A DNA stretch of 63,325 bases from a bacterium (GTDB taxonomy: Bacteria > B130-G9): contig DATLAJ010000157.1 of the NCBI GenBank assembly GCA_035527515.1, positions 1-63,325 on the forward strand, in the 5' to 3' direction. The position numbers were made by a program, and so were the translations under genes. Below the pieces are notes generated by a model. The model was not told where the DNA came from. It worked only from the letters and a program-made list of their open reading frames with translations, and did not search any database. How positions within the stretch are numbered: position 1 is the first letter of the stretch; each line of letters starts with the position of its first letter. Below, piece after piece: positions 1 to 6,867 of the stretch.

Positions 1-546
1 CGACGTATCCTTGATCGAGCCCGCAAGCTCATAGTCCCCCGTCATGTGAAGATCGACGAAGAGAAACTGTATGTCGGTCCCCACATAGGGAATGTAGTCG
101 TAAGACCATTTCTCGAACGGCTTGGAATACCACCCGCCCATGAGCGCGACGTCGCCCATCGGTTTCAACTCCACGTCATTCGGAGACCCATATTTGATGA
201 ATACCTTGCCTCGGTCGGTTTTCCAGCCCGGCTTCCTGCCCCATTGGAACTTCTTCTGAGCGTAGCGCAGCCGCTTATAGTGTTCGAGCTTATACTCGTT
301 GATCGGTGTGTCCGGCGTCGGGTCTCGCCGTTTCCAGAAGTCCTGGACCCACTTGGCCCGCTCACCCGGCTTCAGCTCGACGAACTCGCCCAGCTCCTTG
401 TCCGTGGCTACGTAGCGTATCTCGTCGAACGTCCTCTTGCCAGATGCGTCAAGGCTGTCGTATGCCAAGTAGGTAACGCCGCAGCCTGCGCACAAGAGCG
501 CTGCCAGAAACACCAGGCAGAACCTAATAGGAAAGCGTCTCAGCAC
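1..546 (-). CDS. GWxTD-domain lipoprotein, 3' end beyond the window
   Basis: Partial gene; 182 codons are visible from a GTG start at 546 and the frame stays open to base 1. The product begins with a lipoprotein signal: a hydrophobic stretch ending LCAGC, with the lipid-accepting Cys at residue 22. A conserved block follows: FWKRRDPTPDTPINEY near residues 70-85, then GWKTDRGKVFIKYG from residue 107. This is the hallmark of GWxTD proteins, a family of unknown function found in FCB-type bacteria. It is the last visible gene of the minus-strand row starting with the TonB-dependent receptor, 120 bp after the peptidase gene. The start is uncertain: in-frame GTG codons also lie at 555 and 558, and the Shine-Dalgarno is weak. 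Identity of the domain is firm; role is unknown. Confidence 0.85.
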   Translation of the reverse strand, partial: MLRRFPIRFCLVFLAALLCAGCGVTYLAYDSLDASGKRTFDEIRYVATDKELGEFVELKPGERAKWVQDFWKRRDPTPDTPINEYKLEHYKRLRYAQKKFQWGRKPGWKTDRGKVFIKYGSPNDVELKPMGDVALMGGWYSKPFEKWSYDYIPYVGTDIQFLFVDLHMTGDYELAGSIKDTS

Positions 547-611
547 ATCTCTCACCACCAGGGCAGCGCTCCGGCCGCGAGGTGGGAACCACCCGGCAGC
601 AAGAGTCAAAT

Positions 612-635
612 GGGGGGCAGCGTTCACTGCCCCCC
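612..635 (-). terminator. Strong hairpin between the peptidase and GWxTD genes
   Basis: Perfect 9-bp stem (GGGGGGCAG / CTGCCCCCC) with a 6-nt loop, 30 bases after the peptidase stop. On the minus strand it is followed by ATTTGACTCTT, not a clean T-run, so it may be a leaky terminator, attenuator or mRNA 3'-end stabiliser. The hairpin is seen; the role is inferred. Confidence 0.5.
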
Positions 636-666
636 AGGAATAGGAGGAATGCAAATGACCAAGTCT

Positions 667-3600
667 CTATTTTATCTTGCTATACTTCACTTTTTTGATC
701 TTGCGTGTCAGAACCGCGCCAAATTCATCAAGGACGATCTTTTTGGCCGGGCCGCGAAGCTTGAGTTCGAACTCCTCTATCGGCTTCTCGCCAGTCAGAA
801 GAATCGGGATCGCATATTTCTCGCCTGATTTGTCATAGACCCAGATCGGGATGCGGACCCGGAACTGAACGTCAATGTGTTTGATCCTGATCTTCGCGGT
901 GTTGCCGGATATCTTGTAGCCGTATTCATAGCTGGGGATCCCCGTCCCATATATCCACTGGTCGAAGAACCACTGCATGTTGTCCTTGCCGAACAGGGCG
1001 AGCATGTTGTCCTTGCCGATGGTCTGTTCAAGCACGTTAACGAAGTCGCTGGTCGTTGCTCTCTTCCAATACAGGGATTTCACCAGATTGCGCTCATAGG
1101 ACATGAATGCCTTGTCACCGATCATCTGGCGGATCATGTGGACGAAATAAGGTCCCTTGCAGTAGAAAAGCCCGTACCACGCCAGCCGAGTAAGACGGCT
1201 ACCGCCCAGCGTCATTGGTGCTTCCTCGCCCTTGGCATTCATAATCAACGCAACACGCCGCCAATCATTCAACTTGCTCATGTAGTCCGTGTCACTCCGG
1301 GAAGCCTGCATGTACATCGCGCACTGCTGCTCGGTAAACGCCTCAGACCACCACTGATCCCGCGGGTTGGCCCACATAATGACGTGCCCCCAATACTGGT
1401 GACCGGATTCGTGTGACCAGAACTCGGCGCCCCAACGACCGGGGTGCATCTCATGTAATGCGGCATCCCCCGCCGAGAAGAATGAAGTGCCGTCAAGAGT
1501 GAGCATGGTCGGGAAGCCCTGCCCGTAACCACTAAACACAGGCAACTGGACCGCCGCTATCTTCCGGTAAGGCAATGAGGTATAAAGCGCCTGTTGGAAC
1601 CTAAGGATGCTCTCGAACTCCGTAACTATGCTGTCTGGGGCCATGGTCCTGCGTTCTTGCATACGGATCCTGGTCATATCCTTCTTAGACCTTCTACGCG
1701 GATCGTCATCCTCTGCGTACCTTTGCCGCTCTGCGAAACTGTCAAAATCCGACAAGGAGATGTAATATCTCATCTTCGGATAGTAATAGAGCGATATGTT
1801 GAGCGGCTCACCGTTGGGCTTGGTGACCTCAACTTCGCGGACGCTGTAGTTTGAATACACGAATCCGATCATCCTGATACATTCATCCGACACCCAGCGC
1901 GAGAAGTTCCTGTTCCCCTCGGTCCATCTCTCCTCTACTGCGCCAACCGAGACGGACGTATGGGGTGTCGGAACACCCATTACGATCGCACAGGGCGTGC
2001 ACTGGAAGTATCCATAGCTGGGCGCCCATCCGGTATTGCCCGAAGTGTAGGCTGATGAGGTGAAGAGCCTTGCACACACCGGGCCCTCATATTCGGCCGT
2101 GAATTTCACTCGCTGGCCAAGTGCTAACGGCGGATAGACAAGATCAAGCGTCCCGAACCGAAGGATGTCCAATCCTCTGTCATCCACTACTTTGCTGATG
2201 TTCATTGGGATAGCAGGCCTGGTGGCGAGAGAAGAAACACCGATACGAAAGAACCTAGCGCCTGATCTAGTTATCTCAAGCTCGAGTGTGGCCCTGATCT
2301 TCGCAAAAATGGCGGTCTGGGCGTTGAAGAACTCAACTGCGCCCATGCTGGCCAGCAGATCAACTGTCTGCTCCTTGTAACCGATGTTAATGTCTATCCT
2401 TCGGTCAAGCTGTCGGGCCTCTTCTGTGGGCTCATATTCGGCCTCGCGCCGTGTGAGACTCTCCCTCTGCTCTGGCCGGTTGTACGCACAGACGCCCCCG
2501 CCTTTTTTCTCCTCACCTATCATAAAACGTTTCTCTCTGTGCATATAAAGCCCTATTTCCTCCTGATTCCCCTGGTCCGCCGGATAATCGTAGTAACCAA
2601 TCCATTGGTACTTAGGGCCATATACGTATAAGTCGCACAGTTCGTCATAGTCAGGAAGCTGATAGAGCATCAACGTGTGCTTTTCACCCTCGGGCTGACC
2701 TTTGTAGGGCAGTTTGACGCCGAAGTTGGTTTTGGCCAACCAGTCAATCTCGCTCTTGATGAGCTTCTCGGCCTCTTCGAGCTCCCCCTTGTCCGTGATC
2801 TCGAACTTCTGCAAACCGCTGAGCTTCACATACTTGTCAAAGTTACAAGGTGCGAAATAAAAGGGTATCTTTGTGAGCGGGGCGTCCTTGAGCTCATCGA
2901 CGCCCTTCTGGCGCGTCACCTCGGCGGTTCGACGCCTCAGTGAATCAACCTCCTGGCTCGTCTCCCAATCCTTCGCCAGCTTGGTCGGCGGCCTGTAATT
3001 CATCTTGCCCTTGCCGATTACCGTGCCCCCGATTATCTTCGTGCCGGCATAAAGCGGATAAAACCTACCTTCGTCGATCGAGATATGCATGAGATCATGA
3101 TCAATTTTGATCTCTTTGAAGGTATAAGCTGTGTTCTTCTTCACGTACATCACATGCGCGCGCTCGAATGAGTATTCGATCTCCCGGCCAGTGACAGTCC
3201 ACGCATCCTTCTTTTTCGCCAGCTTCATCCGCCAGACCTCTATCCGGGGGTCGTCGAACGTGCCGCGAACAACGAACAGCGTCCCAGTCGGCACGCCGTC
3301 AACCTTGGCTATGTTGAGATCATCCTTGCTGGGTATGATCACGCCAGGGCAGGTCTCGGGGTCCTCATAGACCTCGTCCTCTTCCCATTTCTTCTGCTCG
3401 TCAGTTAGCTCCTTCTTCTCTTCCTCCTTCCCGACCTCCTCATCTTCCTCTATCTCAGGTGCCTTCCAGGGGAACTTCACGGAATCTAGGCCGTCCTTCT
3501 CCAGCTTCTTCTCCAGCGCCTCGAACAGTTTCTTTATCGCGGCCTTGTCATCCTTGCTGACCTGCTTGCTCTCGTCGAGCCACCATGTGCAGCTTCTGTC

Positions 3601-3732
3601 CTTTGAGATGCCGGTGTAGGTCCCGCCATTCTCCTCCTCCGTCGCAAACGCCGCCTGGCTGAGGCAAAACACGCTGGCTATCACAAGAGCCAGCAAACCA
3701 AACAACAGAGCTTGACTGCTAGAAATACGCAT
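667..3732 (-). CDS. Secreted M1-type (gluzincin) metallopeptidase, very large
   Basis: 1021 residues with an N-terminal signal peptide (about residues 1-30). The zinc site is HESGH at 774-778, and the third ligand Glu797 lies in WWSEAFTE, giving the HExxH-x18-E spacing of M1 enzymes. The YxKG motif carrying the usual catalytic Tyr follows (YCKGPY). The M1 substrate-binding motif GxMEN is not recognisable; the aligned stretch reads GYGQGFPTML, so aminopeptidase activity is not assured. The N-terminal half is long and rich in Lys/Glu. A paralogue lies at 30221-32920; both carry an FPW motif near the N-terminus (DSVKFPW here, DSITFPW there). Start: ATG with GGGAGGG 7 nt upstream. It sits between the beta-sandwich protein and the GWxTD lipoprotein in the same gene row. 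Periplasmic or extracellular location is likely. Confidence 0.88.
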   Translation of the reverse strand: MRISSSQALLFGLLALVIASVFCLSQAAFATEEENGGTYTGISKDRSCTWWLDESKQVSKDDKAAIKKLFEALEKKLEKDGLDSVKFPWKAPEIEEDEEVGKEEEKKELTDEQKKWEEDEVYEDPETCPGVIIPSKDDLNIAKVDGVPTGTLFVVRGTFDDPRIEVWRMKLAKKKDAWTVTGREIEYSFERAHVMYVKKNTAYTFKEIKIDHDLMHISIDEGRFYPLYAGTKIIGGTVIGKGKMNYRPPTKLAKDWETSQEVDSLRRRTAEVTRQKGVDELKDAPLTKIPFYFAPCNFDKYVKLSGLQKFEITDKGELEEAEKLIKSEIDWLAKTNFGVKLPYKGQPEGEKHTLMLYQLPDYDELCDLYVYGPKYQWIGYYDYPADQGNQEEIGLYMHREKRFMIGEEKKGGGVCAYNRPEQRESLTRREAEYEPTEEARQLDRRIDINIGYKEQTVDLLASMGAVEFFNAQTAIFAKIRATLELEITRSGARFFRIGVSSLATRPAIPMNISKVVDDRGLDILRFGTLDLVYPPLALGQRVKFTAEYEGPVCARLFTSSAYTSGNTGWAPSYGYFQCTPCAIVMGVPTPHTSVSVGAVEERWTEGNRNFSRWVSDECIRMIGFVYSNYSVREVEVTKPNGEPLNISLYYYPKMRYYISLSDFDSFAERQRYAEDDDPRRRSKKDMTRIRMQERRTMAPDSIVTEFESILRFQQALYTSLPYRKIAAVQLPVFSGYGQGFPTMLTLDGTSFFSAGDAALHEMHPGRWGAEFWSHESGHQYWGHVIMWANPRDQWWSEAFTEQQCAMYMQASRSDTDYMSKLNDWRRVALIMNAKGEEAPMTLGGSRLTRLAWYGLFYCKGPYFVHMIRQMIGDKAFMSYERNLVKSLYWKRATTSDFVNVLEQTIGKDNMLALFGKDNMQWFFDQWIYGTGIPSYEYGYKISGNTAKIRIKHIDVQFRVRIPIWVYDKSGEKYAIPILLTGEKPIEEFELKLRGPAKKIVLDEFGAVLTRKIKKVKYSKIK

Positions 3733-3880
3733 CAGACTTCCCTCCCAAATCGATGTATAGGTTAATTCCCAATGTGTTCTACTTGATCACCATCGGTGAA
3801 ACAATCGGCCTCGCCCTGCGGTTCTTGCTAGTCTGCTTGGACTGGCACGAGAATCACGAGGCATCGGCGGAGATAGTTAT

Positions 3881-4852
3881 CTATTTTACTATCTTGAATG
3901 GCTCCTTCGTCTCAACTCCCTTGCCGGCCAGCTCATCGCTGACCTTTATGAACAGGGTGTAGTTGCCGACCTTGAACTTGGACTTATCGCTGCCCTTGTA
4001 TGTTGGCGTTAGAGAGAATGAATAAAGATGGCTCTGGTTTGCGCCCTCGACTCGCTCGCCCTCGACTATCTGCCGCATGATCCGCTTGTCGCCCTCGTGC
4101 TTGAACTTGTAGGTGATCTTAAACCGCGGCTTGCCGGCGTTATCGACCTTCAAATTGTACACGTTGAAGTACACCGACAGCGTGTCCCCAAGACGATACT
4201 GGCGGCTCGGCTGAGGCGTAACCACCATGTTGAGCGTGGGCTTCAGAAAGCCCGATTGTTCCTCTTCTTTGGCCTTTTCAACATCTTTCGCGAACTCAAT
4301 GCTGCTAAGTGCCAGCTCGCCCTTCGCTATCGATTTGACCTCGAACTCCCTCTTCTGGACGCCGATCTTGCCGCTGAGGTTGTCCTTCACGCCAACCTCG
4401 AACACGTAGTGCCCGGGATCGAGGTTGAACGACGACACGAACTTCCCAGCGAGTTTCGGGTCGGCCGCCTCCTGCTGGTTCTTTACTCTCGTCGAACCGC
4501 GATTGGCCGCCTCCTTGACGGTCTTGCCGTCCTTGTCGAGTATTCTGACGGCTATGATCAAGGATGTAGCCAGCTCGCCGGAGACGATCTGCTTGAACTC
4601 GAGCGCGGGGTTCGCTATCTCGTAGTAAACCTCGATCTTGGCGCCCGGCGCGTCGTAGAGCTTGAAGGCCACTATGTCTAGCCCGAAATCGATCTTCTCG
4701 CCCTTGTAGCTCTTGATCAGCTCCAAGGGATTGTCCGAGGCGGCAAGCTCAGTGCCTGTGGATGGTTCCTGGGCGAGCACCGCAGCAGGGGCGATGAGCG
4801 TCCCCAGAATGATCGCAATAGCTGGCAACAACACATGATAGAACTGTCTCAT
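3881..4852 (-). CDS. Secreted beta-sandwich protein, GWxTD-operon type
   Basis: 323 residues from an ATG preceded by a perfect AGGAGG; the reading frame extends upstream to 4975, but that extension lacks a ribosome site and precedes the signal peptide. The signal peptide ends around AVLAQ. The mature part is mostly predicted beta strand, with stretches such as KIEVYYEIANPALEF and HYVFEVGVKDNLSG that resemble the N-terminal beta-sandwich of GWxTD proteins; the GWxTD motif itself is absent. There are no obvious catalytic residues. It lies between the second ExbD gene and the M1-type peptidase, all on one strand, so it probably acts in the periplasm with them. Function not recognised. Confidence 0.8.
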   Translation of the reverse strand: MRQFYHVLLPAIAIILGTLIAPAAVLAQEPSTGTELAASDNPLELIKSYKGEKIDFGLDIVAFKLYDAPGAKIEVYYEIANPALEFKQIVSGELATSLIIAVRILDKDGKTVKEAANRGSTRVKNQQEAADPKLAGKFVSSFNLDPGHYVFEVGVKDNLSGKIGVQKREFEVKSIAKGELALSSIEFAKDVEKAKEEEQSGFLKPTLNMVVTPQPSRQYRLGDTLSVYFNVYNLKVDNAGKPRFKITYKFKHEGDKRIMRQIVEGERVEGANQSHLYSFSLTPTYKGSDKSKFKVGNYTLFIKVSDELAGKGVETKEPFKIVK

Positions 4853-4955
4853 GGTTAACCTCCTAGTTATGATGAATAAAGCTAACGTGTCTTGAGTGCT
4901 CGCATACGCTTCATAAACGGTTAAACGATGTCCCGCGCTGAAGGGCGACCTGCAA

Positions 4956-5393
4956 TTATGACCCCCCACCCTCATATCGCCCCCATCGCTGAATCTCCCT
5001 CTGGGTCGGTATCGAGATGTTCTTAACAGCCGCTTGCCTCAACTCATCGATCACCGATACCAGCGCCTGATACTTGGCCGAGAGATCGGATTTTACCAGG
5101 ACGAACTTGTTGGGGTTCCGCGCGAGTTTCGGTTCCAGATACGGCCTTATATCCGAGACCGAAGAGGGCATTCCGTCGAGGCTAATGCCTCCGTCTCGGT
5201 TTATCTCGATCAGAACCGCCTCCGTAGTGGCAGCCTCCTGTACCTTCTGCTTCTTGGGGAGGCTCATCTCCAGCCCTCTAGTCGTCCCGAAAGCTGTCGT
5301 AACCATGAAGAAGATTATGAGGAGAAAAGCTATGTCAGCGGTAGAGGTTGAGTTGATCTCCTCGTCAATCTTCAGCTTGCTTTTGAACCTCAT
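4956..5393 (-). CDS. ExbD/TolR-family protein (second copy)
   Basis: 145 residues. A short basic cytoplasmic tail (MRFKSKLKIDEEINSTS) is followed by one membrane helix, ADIAFLLIIFFMVTTAF, containing the Asp that in this family carries protons with ExbB/TolQ. A periplasmic domain follows. The gene starts 11 bp after the first exbD-like gene ends, indicating one operon. With ExbB it would form the proton-driven inner-membrane motor that energises outer-membrane receptors. Two different ExbD proteins next to one ExbB is a common FCB arrangement. Family is certain; the ExbD versus TolR assignment rests on the neighbouring receptor gene. Confidence 0.92.
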   Translation of the reverse strand: MRFKSKLKIDEEINSTSTADIAFLLIIFFMVTTAFGTTRGLEMSLPKKQKVQEAATTEAVLIEINRDGGISLDGMPSSVSDIRPYLEPKLARNPNKFVLVKSDLSAKYQALVSVIDELRQAAVKNISIPTQREIQRWGRYEGGGS

Positions 5394-5404
5394 GTCGCTC
5401 TCCG

Positions 5405-5833
5405 CTAACCAGCAGAAGTCCGTACCCTCTGAATCGTCAACAGCGAGATGTTGCGCGCATTGACGTCCCGCAGCTGCTCCAGAACCTTGTCAATATATCG
5501 GTATTCCACGTCCCTCGACGCCTTGATCGTAAACTGTGTCTGAGGCGCTCGCGCGACCAGGTTCAGGGCAAACACTGTTATGTCGTCGATGCCCCGAAGT
5601 TCGGGGTTTCGGTCCCCCCGAGAGAGAAATGTGTTGCCATCGCTATCAATGACGATAATGGCAGCGCCGGGCACAGTAGCCTCTCGCTCGAGGCTCTCCG
5701 CCAAGTTCACCTTGGTCTTATCCACACTGAATGTGGTGGTAACGATGAAGAAGACGATGAGAAGGAAGGCTATGTCCCCCATCGAGGCGGACGGGATGTT
5801 AGCCCGAATGCTGCCTCTGCGCTTGAACCTCAT
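5405..5833 (-). CDS. ExbD/TolR-family protein (first copy)
   Basis: 142 residues, with the same plan as its downstream neighbour: basic tail, a single helix MGDIAFLLIVFFIVTT with the conserved Asp, then a small periplasmic domain. Its ATG overlaps the stop of the exbB-like gene by 4 nt (ATGA), so translation is probably coupled. It shares the opening MRFK and the helix pattern with the next ExbD, but the periplasmic parts diverge, so the two may have different partners. Confidence 0.92.
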   Translation of the reverse strand: MRFKRRGSIRANIPSASMGDIAFLLIVFFIVTTTFSVDKTKVNLAESLEREATVPGAAIIVIDSDGNTFLSRGDRNPELRGIDDITVFALNLVARAPQTQFTIKASRDVEYRYIDKVLEQLRDVNARNISLLTIQRVRTSAG

Positions 5834-6720
5834 TGCAGTTGGTCAAGTAGCTGGGACGTGCTCTCATCCATCTGAAGCGCTGTCTTGGCGACAACGCTTG
5901 TGAAGTAGTTGTAGGCTGCAAGCGTCGGGATAGCGATAATCAGCCCCGACGCGGTCGTTATCAGCGCCTCGGAGATACCTTGGGCGACGAGTCCGGGATT
6001 GGATAGACCAGCCTTCGCAATAACCCCGAAGGACCTTATCATTCCTGTTACCGTGCCAAGAAAGCCCATCAGAGGTGCAATGTTGGCGACGCTGGCCAGA
6101 ACGGGCAGCCCTCTTTCCAATTTGGACATGGCTCCCGCACCTACTGTCTCGATGGCTCTCTCAACGTGTTTACGGCCCTTGTCCCAGCGAAGAAGTCCCG
6201 CCTTGATAACCGCCGGGATAGGCCCCCTACTAGCATCGCACGCGGCCATCGCGGCATTCACATCGCCCTTGTCAATTGACGTATTGACCCGCATCATGAA
6301 CACACGCGCGTTAATGCTGCCCTTCCAGAACACTACGCCTCGCTCCACCATGAAGATAATGCCGATCAAAAGCGACAACAACAGCGGCCACATCACTGGC
6401 CCACCGCTCTTGAAAAGCTTGATCAGCCCCAGTCCACCTGCCTTCTCCGCCACCGGCGCCGCTTGGCTTGGCGTGGCAGAGGGACTTGCCGTCGTCGGCG
6501 TGCCTGTGGTTGAAACAGTTGTCCATGTCGCCACGGCTGAGGTTGCGGTTGTCGTCTCGCCGAAGGCGAGGCCCGGCGGCGCGCCAACGGATGACGTGCT
6601 CTCGCCAACCTCCCCAGGCGCCTGTGCCCAGCAATAGCACGCCAGAAGCAGTAAGGCGCAAAGCAGAGCCAATGACGTTTTTATTGGCGACCCCGGGCCT
6701 AATGTGCTCGGTTCTCTCAC
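5830..6720 (-). CDS. MotA/TolQ/ExbB-family proton channel with signal peptide and Thr/Pro linker
   Basis: 296 residues from a GTG at 6720, preceded by AGGGAG at good spacing; an ATG 24 codons upstream gives a charged extension without a ribosome site. The protein opens with a hydrophobic signal (about residues 14-32), then a long Thr/Ser/Pro/Ala-rich linker, then the usual ExbB core with three membrane helices. The core includes ANIAPLMGFLGTVTGMI and the final helix with LITTASGLIIAIPTL. It forms the motor with the two ExbD proteins encoded immediately downstream. The added secreted-type N-terminus and linker are unlike E. coli ExbB. The GTG start is an inference. Confidence 0.9.
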   Translation of the reverse strand: MREPSTLGPGSPIKTSLALLCALLLLACYCWAQAPGEVGESTSSVGAPPGLAFGETTTATSAVATWTTVSTTGTPTTASPSATPSQAAPVAEKAGGLGLIKLFKSGGPVMWPLLLSLLIGIIFMVERGVVFWKGSINARVFMMRVNTSIDKGDVNAAMAACDASRGPIPAVIKAGLLRWDKGRKHVERAIETVGAGAMSKLERGLPVLASVANIAPLMGFLGTVTGMIRSFGVIAKAGLSNPGLVAQGISEALITTASGLIIAIPTLAAYNYFTSVVAKTALQMDESTSQLLDQLQ

Positions 6721-6867
6721 TAAGTTTCTCCCTAATGCTCTTTTGATAGCTTCCTCTCGCCGTATATATTCTCGCCGATTAGCCGGGAACACAGAATCTC
6801 GCAGTCACCAGAACAACTCGATCATAACCCTCGGTCAAGTGTCAGGCGTTTCAGGCCCCCTAGACCC

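Noticed and set aside
46-828. Plus-strand open frame of 260 codons across the GWxTD and peptidase ends; its internal ATG at 655 even has a perfect AGGAGG.
   Set aside because: It is antisense to two well-supported genes, the product has no domain or signal, and its frame follows their codon bias. The ribosome-like site is a coincidence in the spacer.
4028-4681. Plus-strand open frame of 217 codons opposite the beta-sandwich gene.
   Set aside because: Antisense shadow; the opposite strand has signal peptide, ribosome site and operon context.
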